Below, piece by piece: positions 6,768 through 11,476 of a stretch of DNA of 11,476 nt (its first letter is position 1; each line of letters opens with the position of its first letter). Under the pieces are notes generated by a model that ran no database searches, was not told the origin of the DNA, and saw only the letters and a list, made by a program, of their open reading frames with translations. A program made the position numbers and the translations under genes. Source of the stretch: an uncultured Lachnospiraceae bacterium (GTDB lineage Bacteria; Bacillota; Clostridia; Lachnospirales; Lachnospiraceae); the NCBI GenBank assembly GCA_934371475.1, contig CAKRNX010000065.1, forward strand, positions 1 through 11,476, read 5' to 3'.

Positions 6768-6800
6768 CAAAAGGCGGCCCTGAGCGGCGGCCTTTTGTGA
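6768..6800 (+). terminator. Terminator-like hairpin in the pilus operon leader
   Basis: CAAAAGGCGGCC (6768-6779) pairs with GGCGGCCTTTTG (6786-6797) with a single G-G mismatch and a 6-nt loop. The A-run and T-run flanks make it look bidirectional. It lies 15-45 nt after the predicted transcription start, so it is either a second stop for glgCD readthrough or an attenuator of the pilus operon. No competing antiterminator was found by eye. Confidence 0.55.
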
Positions 6801-6877
6801 TATCAGATGTAAGAAGGCATGCACCTCGCGCAAAATGCTGAGGAATTCTTGTGTTACGACAGAAACGGAGGGAACTG

Positions 6878-7333
6878 ATGAGACAGGAGAGACATTCAAT
6901 GGATACGGTTTTTGCCCTGCTTCTTTTTGCAGTTTTTGCAGTTTCCTCCATTTTGCTGATCCTGGCGGGGATCAAGGTGTACGGACACGCAGCAGATCAG
7001 ATGCGGCAGACGGATGCGCCGGTAATGCTTTCCTATCTGACAGAAAAGCTGCGCGGCAGTGAAGGCGGCAGCCGTGTGTCACTGGATGGGACAGACAGTC
7101 TGCTGATTGCTGAGACGCTGGACGGAAAAGAATATGTAACCTGGATTTATGTGGAAGAAGGGGCGCTTAAAGAGTGCCTGATGCCACAGGGGCGTGTGCC
7201 TGTTGTACATGCCGGAACTGTGATCGGAAAGGTACAGCAGTTTCAGATAAAGCAGACAGAAGAAGGGCTTTTGGAGATCAGAATTACAGATGAAGATGGA
7301 CAGGCCGGGATACGGTATTATAAATTTCCCTGA
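6878..7333 (+). CDS. Small membrane-anchored protein of the pilus operon (DUF4860-like)
   Basis: A 151-residue protein with a short polar N-terminus (MRQERHSMDT), one hydrophobic helix at about residues 10-30 (VFALLLFAVFAVSSILLILAG) and a mostly beta-rich extracytoplasmic domain ending YYKFP. There is no Gly-x-x-x-x-Glu prepilin site. The layout resembles proteins annotated as DUF4860 in clostridial pilus clusters; that match is from memory of the family pattern and is moderate. ATG 6878 is used because GGAGGG (6867-6872) lies 5 nt upstream; a GTG at 6851 lacks a ribosome site. It is the first gene of a tight four-gene set leading to pilT. A role as a minor pilus-like or assembly component is inferred from context only. 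Confidence 0.75.
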   Translation: MRQERHSMDTVFALLLFAVFAVSSILLILAGIKVYGHAADQMRQTDAPVMLSYLTEKLRGSEGGSRVSLDGTDSLLIAETLDGKEYVTWIYVEEGALKECLMPQGRVPVVHAGTVIGKVQQFQIKQTEEGLLEIRITDEDGQAGIRYYKFP

Positions 7334-7354
7334 CAGAGAGACAGGAGGCGGCGG

Positions 7355-7849
7355 ATGAACAGAAAACATCATTCCGGAACAGGATTATTTATGACGGAAC
7401 TGATTTTGGTGATACTTATTTTTTCTGTGTCCGCGGCATGCTGTCTGCAGATTTACGAAAAAGCGTATCAGGTGACGAGGAGGACACAGCGCCTGAAGCT
7501 GGTACTGAACGAAACAGAAAATATTGTGCAGCTGCTGAAAGCAGAAAATGGAGAAATGAAGACGGCAGCCAAGATCTATGCGGCGGCTGAAGAGACGAAC
7601 CCGGGACAGATGACCTGGGAGACGGATCTGCAGGCAGATGTACAGAGCGGAGAACCTGATGCCGGGATTATATTTTATTATGACAGGAACGGAAAGCTCT
7701 GTGGCAGAGACGAAATGGATTTTTATATTCGGGTGCATCGAAGCGAGGCAGAAGGAATAGTCCGAGCGGCGATTGACGGATACAGTGCGGATGGGGAAGA
7801 GATCTACAGCCTTGACGCGGCGCTCTTTCCGAAGGTAAAGGGAGAATGA
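7355..7849 (+). CDS. Type IV prepilin-like protein
   Basis: A 164-residue protein with a class III (type IV prepilin) signal. The short basic leader MNRKHHSGTG ends in Gly10, the predicted prepilin peptidase cut site, followed by LFMTELILVILIFSVS, with Glu15 at position +5 of the mature chain and a hydrophobic helix to about residue 29. This Glu5 is the usual residue for pilin packing. The helix continues as an amphipathic stretch (RTQRLKLVLNETENIVQLLK), typical of pilins and pseudopilins; the rest is a small globular domain. The start has AGGAGG (7343-7348) 6 nt upstream. Only 21 nt separate it from the previous gene and 1 nt from the next. Whether it is a major or minor pilin cannot be told. 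Confidence 0.82.
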   Translation: MNRKHHSGTGLFMTELILVILIFSVSAACCLQIYEKAYQVTRRTQRLKLVLNETENIVQLLKAENGEMKTAAKIYAAAEETNPGQMTWETDLQADVQSGEPDAGIIFYYDRNGKLCGRDEMDFYIRVHRSEAEGIVRAAIDGYSADGEEIYSLDAALFPKVKGE

Positions 7850-7850
7850 T

Positions 7851-8378
7851 ATGAAGCGCAGGAGAGGCGGAGTTTTGGGAACGGGCACGACATCGCTGGT
7901 GCTGATTTTTACCGTGATGATGCTGGTGGTTTTTGCAGTGCTGGCGCTTACCTCGGCACAGGCGGGATGGAGGATGACGCAGAGAATGGCGGAGCATACC
8001 GGGAATTATTATGAGGCGCAAAATCAGGCGGTAGAGACGCTTGCCAGAGTAGAACGGCTGGCAGAGAAAATACGCCGGGAGTATCCGGAGAAAGCGTTTG
8101 CCGCAAAGCTTCAGGATGCGGTAAAAGATGGGGTGGCAGGCGATGACGTGACATGGCAGGATGGAAGGATCTGCTGGGAGGTGGAAGTAACGGAAAAACA
8201 GAAACTGAGTGTAGCAGTGCGGCCGATAACAGAGGAAGAGCGCAGCAGTGATGCAGCGAAGTCAGGGGGCGGGTTTGTGACAGAAGTCTGGCAGCTGCTG
8301 GAGGTTAATAATGCGGGACAGGGGAGTCAGAAACTGAACCTGTATGTAGCAGAGCCGCAGGAGAGCGAAAGCTGGTAG
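7851..8378 (+). CDS. Pseudopilin-like membrane protein of the pilus operon
   Basis: A 175-residue protein starting MKRRRGGVLGTG, then a hydrophobic helix (TTSLVLIFTVMMLVVFAVLA, residues ~13-32), a long amphipathic helix (QRMAEHTGNYYEAQNQAVETL and on) and a small extracytoplasmic domain. The basic leader, Gly-rich turn and helix mimic a prepilin, but there is no Glu at +5. That recalls the minor pseudopilins PilX/GspK, where Glu5 is missing; the comparison is inference. AAAGGGA (7837-7843) in the end of the previous gene is the ribosome site, 7 nt before ATG 7851. A hairpin repeat copy (8406-8439) separates it from pilT. Confidence 0.75.
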   Translation: MKRRRGGVLGTGTTSLVLIFTVMMLVVFAVLALTSAQAGWRMTQRMAEHTGNYYEAQNQAVETLARVERLAEKIRREYPEKAFAAKLQDAVKDGVAGDDVTWQDGRICWEVEVTEKQKLSVAVRPITEEERSSDAAKSGGGFVTEVWQLLEVNNAGQGSQKLNLYVAEPQESESW

Positions 8379-8405
8379 ACTGCATACCGGATGTGAGATG
8401 ACTCC

Positions 8406-8439
8406 CATTTTGCGGCAAGAATGCCGGAGCATTCTTGAA
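8406..8439 (+). repeat. Dispersed hairpin repeat, copy 2
   Basis: The same 34-nt element as 1435-1468 (30/34 identical). Here the stem is a perfect 9 bp, CAAGAATGC (8416-8424) with GCATTCTTG (8429-8437), on a CGGA loop. CCCAT (8404-8408) and ATGGG (8441-8445) add an outer helix. It lies inside the pilus operon, in the 90-nt gap before pilT, where it would be transcribed and could affect mRNA processing or stability. Confidence 0.75.
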
Positions 8440-8468
8440 TATGGGGAACAAAGGAAGAGGAATGACAG

Positions 8469-9524
8469 ATGCAGATAGAAGAGATACTGAAAAAAACAGC
8501 CCAGCTGGAGGCATCAGATGTGTTTCTGATCTCCGGACGGCCAATTTCCTATAAGGTGCAGGGACGGATCTGCACATTTGACGATGAGAAGCTAATGCCT
8601 GCGGTACTGGATCAGTATATCAAAGAAATTTATGAGCTGGCTTCCAACCGGGATGAAGAGGCGCTGCTGCGCACCGGAGACGACGATTTTTCCTTTGCAA
8701 TCCGGGGACTGGCCAGATTCCGCGTCAGCACATTTAAGCAGAGAGGTTCTCTGGCGGCTGTGATCCGGATTATTGTGTTTCAGCTTCCTGATGCATCGGA
8801 GCTTGGGATACCGGAACAGATAGTTCGCATGGGAGATTATGGCAGGGGAATGGTGCTGGTCACAGGGGCTGCGGGCAGTGGAAAGTCCACAACCCTGGCC
8901 TGTGTGATTGATTATATTAACCATACGCAGGAAAAGCATATTATTACGCTGGAGGATCCGCTGGAATTTCTCCATCGTCATGACCGATCTATTGTGACAC
9001 AGAGAGAGATTTCCTCTGACACGACCAGCTATCTCCGGGCGCTGCGGGCTACGATGCGTCAGAGCCCGGATGTGATTCTGTTAGGAGAAATGAGAGACTA
9101 TGAGACAATACAGGTGGCCATGACCGGCGCGGAGACGGGACATCTGATCTTTTCCACACTGCATACCATGGGAGCGGCCAATACGATAGACCGTATTATC
9201 GATGTGTTCCCGGCCAACCAGCAGAGGCAGATTGCAGTGCAGCTGTCCATGGTGCTGCAGGCTGTGGTGAGTCAGCAGCTTGTGCCGGGGACAGATGGAA
9301 AAATGATACCGGTATTTGAGATTATGACAGTTAATCCGGCAATCCGGAACATGATCCGGGAGAATAAGAGCTATCAGATCGAGGGGCTGCTCTATTCGTC
9401 AGCAAGCTCGGCGATGATGTCTAATGATTCATGCCTGCTGCAGCTGTACCGTCAGGGCAGAGTGGACAAAAAAGTGGCATTGGCCCATGCAACCAATCCG
9501 GATATGCTGGAGCGCAGGATGTAG
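8469..9524 (+). CDS. pilT: Type IV pilus retraction ATPase, PilT family
   Basis: A hexameric cytoplasmic ATPase that drives disassembly and retraction of type IV pili. The 351-residue length is typical of PilT. An N-terminal PAS-like domain (SDVFLISGRPISYKVQGRI) is followed by the RecA-like core: Walker A GAAGSGKST (133-141), Asp box ITLEDPLEF (Glu162, Asp163), Walker B DVILLGEMRD (201-210, Glu207) and His box TGHLIFSTLHT (His225, His232). The PilT hallmark AIRNLIRE appears as AIRNMIREN (291 on), which separates it from the extension ATPase PilB, as does its shorter N-terminus. All motifs are intact. ATG 8469 is preceded by AAAGGAAGAGGA. It is the last gene of the operon; no terminator is seen before the next promoter at 9566. 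PilB, PilC and prepilin peptidase are not in the window. Confidence 0.94.
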   Translation: MQIEEILKKTAQLEASDVFLISGRPISYKVQGRICTFDDEKLMPAVLDQYIKEIYELASNRDEEALLRTGDDDFSFAIRGLARFRVSTFKQRGSLAAVIRIIVFQLPDASELGIPEQIVRMGDYGRGMVLVTGAAGSGKSTTLACVIDYINHTQEKHIITLEDPLEFLHRHDRSIVTQREISSDTTSYLRALRATMRQSPDVILLGEMRDYETIQVAMTGAETGHLIFSTLHTMGAANTIDRIIDVFPANQQRQIAVQLSMVLQAVVSQQLVPGTDGKMIPVFEIMTVNPAIRNMIRENKSYQIEGLLYSSASSAMMSNDSCLLQLYRQGRVDKKVALAHATNPDMLERRM

Positions 9525-9565
9525 GGGAAATGGAGCAGAAACGAAAAAACAGAGAAAAAATATAA

Positions 9566-9594
9566 TTGACATTCATGGGAGAATGATTTAGACT
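9566..9594 (+). promoter_or_regulatory. Promoter of the riboswitch-metallopeptidase unit
   Basis: A perfect TTGACA (9566-9571), an exact 17-nt spacer and TAGACT (9589-9594). Transcription would start near 9601, right at the 5' edge of the riboswitch, which is the expected arrangement. Confidence 0.8.
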
Positions 9595-9603
9595 GAAAAT
9601 AGC

Positions 9604-9712
9604 AGAAAAGGCAAACCTGGGGAAACGCAGGGACGCAAAGCTGAGGGTCTAAGGCAGATATAAATAAGTGGAAGGATTAAGATATTTATAATGCTATGAC
9701 AGCCGGTTGCCA
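9604..9712 (+). promoter_or_regulatory. Cyclic di-GMP-I riboswitch (GEMM-I)
   Basis: A class I c-di-GMP aptamer recognised by its conserved blocks: AAGGCAAACC (9608-9617), a GGGAAAC-type loop (9620-9626) as the tetraloop, GGGACGCAAAGC (9630-9641) with the ligand-intercalating A at about 9637, the tetraloop receptor GGTCTAAGG (9646-9654), a long variable P2 hairpin, and ATGACAGCCGGTTGCC (9696-9711). By alignment with the Vibrio Vc2 aptamer, position 20 is G (9610), the residue tied to c-di-GMP rather than cGAMP preference. It lies at the start of the transcript, with a terminator 70 nt downstream, and controls the metallopeptidase gene at 9929. Confidence 0.94.
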
Positions 9713-9758
9713 CATTTTATGCCTCCAGTTTTCAGTGGAAAAAAGGGGGTTATTTAAA

Positions 9759-9836
9759 ATGCGTATCAAAGATTTGACAGGCAGCCGCTGCATCATACTG
9801 ATGTCAGCGGTATTTTTATGTGAAAGCGGCAGATAG
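9759..9836 (+). CDS. Possible 25-residue leader ORF overlapping the riboswitch terminator
   Basis: An ATG at 9759 with a GGGGGT ribosome-like site (9745-9750) 8 nt upstream opens a 25-residue frame ending at TAG 9834-9836. The peptide begins MRIKDLTGSR, has a short hydrophobic part (CIILMSAVFLC) and ends ESGR. The terminator hairpin 9785-9817 is entirely inside it, so ribosomes on this ORF would melt the terminator. It may instead be chance, since the hairpin constrains the codons. No homologue is recognised. Confidence 0.38.
   Translation: MRIKDLTGSRCIILMSAVFLCESGR
9785..9817 (+). terminator. Expression-platform terminator of the c-di-GMP riboswitch
   Basis: CCGCTGCATCA (9785-9795) pairs with TGATG-T-CAGCGG (9799-9810, one bulged T) around a 3-nt loop, followed by TATTTTTA. 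It stands between aptamer and gene, as expected for transcriptional control. Its left base (9785-9787) is shared with a candidate antiterminator: GGCAGCCG (9780-9787) can pair with CGGTTGCC (9704-9711), the 3' strand of the aptamer. Confidence 0.8.
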
Positions 9837-9928
9837 GCATGGAGAATGTAATGTGGTTATACGGGATATGTTGCTGGTATCCCAGAACACGACAACCATG
9901 GAACAGAAAGAAATGAGGATGAAAAGGG

Positions 9929-10891
9929 ATGAAGAAATTTTTTTCAGAGAAATGCCGCAAGATGACAAAAACGGCCGGGTGTCTGCTGATGGCAGCAGTG
10001 CTGGCAGTGGGGTATCTGACCTACCGTGAAGTCAGTATATCAGACCTGCCGGAGCTGACCAGCTATACAGATCCGGACACGGTTGTGGTTTCAGAGGAGG
10101 ATGTGCCGCTGGCCCCGACCAGCAAGACCACCAAGAAGGTGACGCAGAAAGTTACTACCAAGAAAACCAAGATGAAAAAGAAGGCAGCCAAGACTTCTAC
10201 GACAACCAAGAAATCTACCAAAGTTACGAATAAAAATAAGAAAACCAGCGGTCAGCAGATCAAGATCAATACCAAAGTAGATACAACGATCAAGACTCAG
10301 ACCAAGAAAAACTCCAAGATCAAGACAACCCAGACCAAGGTAGTGACCACTGTAGTGACTACCACCACAACACTGGAGAAGCAGTATTCCAAGACGGATC
10401 AGGCAACAACGTCAGCCTCTGCTTCAAAGAATGGTACTTATGCAGTTCGTAATGTGGCGAGGTCCTGTGATAACCGGGTACTGAGTGCATTTGAAAAGAT
10501 GGGCTGTAAGGTAGTTGTAGATTCTTCCGTTTCCTATGCAGGATGTTTTGACGCATCCAAGAGAACCATTACCCTGAAGAGAATGGACAGCACAGTTTAC
10601 CATGAGCTGGGACATTTCCTGGAGTTCTGCAGTGGCACTTCTGATGTGAAGAAGCTGATTGAGCAGGCGTACAGCAAAGAGAAGTCACGGTATAATTCTT
10701 ATAACAAGACGTATGTGCTGCAGAACAGCGGTGAGTATTTTGCAGAGTCCTTCAAGAACTACTGTGAGAATCCTTCCGCACTGAAGAAGAGCAGACCTCT
10801 GACTTATGATGCGATTGTGCGGGCACTGAACAATGTGACGGACAGCCGAGTGAATATGATCATGAGCGCATATGCTTCTGTATGGAAATAA
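9929..10891 (+). CDS. Membrane-anchored zinc metallopeptidase, lethal factor/PPEP-like
   Basis: A 320-residue surface protein. Residues 1-14 are basic, followed by one hydrophobic segment (~15-32) with no clear signal peptidase site, so probably a membrane anchor. A short acidic stretch (~38-60) leads to a low-complexity Lys/Thr linker (~64-150). The C-terminal domain (~165-320) is a gluzincin: YHELGH with zinc ligands His225 and His229 and catalytic Glu226, then Tyr262 seven residues before Glu269 in the context GEYFAESF. This Tyr-x6-Glu-(F/Y)FAE arrangement matches anthrax lethal factor (Tyr728, Glu735) and the ATLF/Pro-Pro endopeptidase (PPEP) group. The substrate is unknown; PPEP enzymes cut Pro-rich linkers of surface proteins. 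There is no LPxTG. GAGGA (9915-9919) is 9 nt from the ATG. Control is by the c-di-GMP-I riboswitch upstream. Family confidence is high, exact specificity unknown. Confidence 0.88.
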   Translation: MKKFFSEKCRKMTKTAGCLLMAAVLAVGYLTYREVSISDLPELTSYTDPDTVVVSEEDVPLAPTSKTTKKVTQKVTTKKTKMKKKAAKTSTTTKKSTKVTNKNKKTSGQQIKINTKVDTTIKTQTKKNSKIKTTQTKVVTTVVTTTTTLEKQYSKTDQATTSASASKNGTYAVRNVARSCDNRVLSAFEKMGCKVVVDSSVSYAGCFDASKRTITLKRMDSTVYHELGHFLEFCSGTSDVKKLIEQAYSKEKSRYNSYNKTYVLQNSGEYFAESFKNYCENPSALKKSRPLTYDAIVRALNNVTDSRVNMIMSAYASVWK

Positions 10892-10906
10892 AACTGAAAG
10901 ATGATG

Positions 10907-10930
10907 AGGCTCCCGTAAGGGAGCCTTTTT
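10907..10930 (+). terminator. Terminator of the metallopeptidase gene
   Basis: AGGCTCCC (10907-10914) pairs perfectly with GGGAGCCT (10919-10926) on a GTAA loop and runs into TTTTT. A classic intrinsic terminator 15 nt after the stop codon. Confidence 0.95.
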
Positions 10931-10932
10931 AA

Positions 10933-10959
10933 TTTCACAGGAAATTGCGTCCTGTGAAA
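10933..10959. repeat. Perfect 10-bp inverted repeat after the metallopeptidase terminator
   Basis: TTTCACAGGA (10933-10942) and TCCTGTGAAA (10950-10959) flank a 7-nt loop. Pairing can extend outward: TTTTT (10926-10930) with AAAAA (10961-10965) and GAG (10921-10923) with CTC (10968-10970), so it overlaps the right arm and T-run of the terminator. Confidence 0.7.
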
Positions 10960-10976
10960 CAAAAAGCCTCCGGCAG

Positions 10977-11011
10977 GGCGCGCATTGTCCGGTGGACAAT
11001 GGTTTTGCGCC
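10977..11011. repeat. Compound hairpin element
   Basis: CATTGTCC (10983-10990) and GGACAATG (10994-11001) form a perfect 8-bp stem with a 3-nt loop. GGCGC (10977-10981) and GCGCC (11007-11011) form an outer helix. This resembles small intergenic repeats common in Lachnospiraceae genomes (impression from memory, not searched). Confidence 0.6.
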
Positions 11012-11057
11012 GACCGAAACGGAGTGTAGACTGCACAGCTCGCAGAGAAGAAGCATG

Positions 11058-11147
11058 TACCTTCCGGGTATACCAATATGCTATGCAGCAAAAGAGAGGA
11101 AATACCCTCCGGGTATACCAATATGCTATGCAGCAAAACAGTGGAAA
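11058..11147. repeat. Two 45-nt direct tandem repeats
   Basis: Copy 1 spans 11058-11102 and copy 2 11103-11147, head to tail with no spacer, identical at 42 of 45 positions (differences at unit positions 5, 37 and 40). Each unit carries the palindrome GGTATACC and a TGCT-ATGC-AGCA hairpin. A degenerate partial echo (CTATACAGCAAAAC) appears at about 11249-11262. Confidence 0.9.
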
Positions 11148-11259
11148 CTGTTAACGCAGTCTGCTCACGCGCGGAACAAAAGTTGTGCTGCCAATATTTT
11201 GTTTGCCTTTAGGATATTTTATTTTACTTCGCAGACGGCGTGAAATTTCTATACAGCAA

Positions 11260-11280
11260 AACGGCAAATATAATGCCGTT
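11260..11280. repeat. Short inverted repeat near the partial repeat echo
   Basis: AACGGCA (11260-11266) and TGCCGTT (11274-11280) flank an A/T-only 7-nt loop. No T-run follows; the role is unknown. Confidence 0.5.
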
Positions 11281-11333
11281 GAACGGAAAATAAAACAGGA
11301 TTTTCAGAAAAAATAAAAAAATGAAAAAAAGTG

Positions 11334-11362
11334 TTGACAGATGAAACATTGTATAATATAAT
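11334..11362 (+). promoter_or_regulatory. Promoter of tRNA-Pro
   Basis: TTGACA (11334-11339), an exact 17-nt spacer, then TATAAT (11357-11362): both hexamers are perfect consensus, as expected for a stable-RNA promoter. Transcription would start near 11369, about 33 nt before the tRNA. Confidence 0.93.
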
Positions 11363-11401
11363 CATTCTTGCGTCTGAGAAAGATGAAAACACCGAGGCCA
11401 A

Positions 11402-11476
11402 CGGGGTGTGGCTCAGTTTGGCTAGAGCGCCTGGTTTGGGACCAGGAGGTCGCAGGTTCGAATCCTGTCACCCCGA
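11402..11476 (+). tRNA. tRNA-Pro (anticodon UGG)
   Basis: A 75-nt cloverleaf. The acceptor stem CGGGGTG (11402-11408) pairs with CACCCCG (11469-11475), with discriminator A as the final base of the window. The D arm contains GGCTCAGTTTGGCTAGAGC, the anticodon stem CCTGG/CCAGG encloses the loop TTTGGGA with anticodon TGG, and the T arm has GGTTCGAATCC. Whether CCA is encoded lies beyond the window. Further tRNA genes may follow in the same transcript. Confidence 0.97.

Larger units (their letters stand above)
6529..6877. other. 349-nt regulatory gap between glgD and the pilus-like operon
   Basis: No gene is supported here. The first 100 nt show nothing. Then come, in order: the glgCD terminator (6629-6668), an inverted repeat overlapping a promoter (6707-6746), a second terminator-like hairpin (6768-6797), and the ribosome site of the next gene (GGAGGG, 6867-6872). 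Each is listed separately. Confidence 0.6.
9525..9928. other. 404-nt leader region of the metallopeptidase gene
   Basis: This gap is occupied by a promoter (9566-9594), a c-di-GMP-I riboswitch (9604-9712), a possible 25-residue ORF (9759-9836) and a terminator inside that ORF (9785-9817), listed separately. The last 90 nt hold a small hairpin, GGGATA (9863-9868) with TATCCC (9878-9883), and the gene's ribosome site. Confidence 0.7.
10892..11401. other. 510-nt repeat-rich intergenic region
   Basis: No credible gene is seen. After the terminator it holds inverted repeats (10933-10959, 10977-11011, 11260-11280), a 45-nt tandem duplication (11058-11147), an A/T-rich stretch and the tRNA promoter. 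Frames open across the tandem repeat because 45 is a multiple of 3, but no ribosome site or protein family supports them. It looks like decayed or mobile non-coding repeats. Confidence 0.6.

Noticed and set aside
9820..10029. 69-codon + strand frame overlapping the start of the metallopeptidase gene
   Set aside because: It overlaps the membrane anchor region in another frame; the longer gene has a family domain and a ribosome site.
10804..11136. 110-codon minus-strand frame with repeated LHSILVYPEG
   Set aside because: The repetition only reflects the DNA tandem repeat, and the frame runs across a terminator and into the protease gene.
11058..11147. CRISPR-like array
   Set aside because: Only two units, directly abutting with no spacers, and no cas genes.
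10945..11243. Short + strand frames through the tandem repeats
   Set aside because: They stay open because the repeat period is 45; no ribosome site, no family match, and the repeats look non-coding.

Overview
The window reads as a piece of chromosome from a gut-type clostridial Firmicute, most likely Lachnospiraceae. This is inferred from protein flavour (DUF1540 repeats, a GlgC/GlgD pair, a Firmicute-style infC-rpmI-rplT operon with an L20-type leader, AGGAGG ribosome binding sites) and from moderate GC content. All confident genes are on the + strand. No insertion sequence, phage gene or CRISPR array is visible.

Layout. 1-872 is the C-terminal part of threonyl-tRNA synthetase. 1043-1363 is a small cysteine-rich DUF1540 protein and 1690-2583 a metal-dependent amidohydrolase of unknown substrate. 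2678-4061 is a complete translation operon: promoter, attenuator leader, infC (starting at a rare ATT codon), rpmI, rplT and a terminator. 4269-6528 is glgC-glgD, which makes ADP-glucose for glycogen, ending at a strong terminator. 6707-6797 holds an inverted repeat overlapping a near-consensus promoter, then a second terminator-like hairpin. 6878-9524 is a four-gene type IV pilus-like operon: three small membrane-anchored proteins (one with a clear prepilin motif) and a PilT-type ATPase. 9566-10930 is a separate c-di-GMP unit: promoter, GEMM-I riboswitch, possible 25-residue ORF overlapping a terminator, then a membrane-anchored zinc metallopeptidase with the active-site pattern of anthrax lethal factor and the Pro-Pro endopeptidases (PPEP). 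The rest is a repeat-rich intergenic stretch followed by tRNA-Pro(UGG), which ends at the last base of the window.

How it fits together. The most interesting part is 6.7-10.9 kb. A pilus/pseudopilus operon with a retraction ATPase sits directly upstream of a surface protease gene whose leader is a c-di-GMP-I riboswitch. The leader has a terminator and a plausible competing antiterminator, so the simplest model is an OFF switch: high c-di-GMP stops protease synthesis. This recalls Clostridioides difficile, where c-di-GMP turns off the secreted protease PPEP-1 through a type I riboswitch while promoting pili and adhesins. The protein here is built differently: it has an N-terminal membrane anchor and a long Lys/Thr-rich linker. 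A second theme is small repeats: a 34-nt hairpin repeat present twice about 7 kb apart, and a 45-nt tandem duplication among hairpins after the protease gene.
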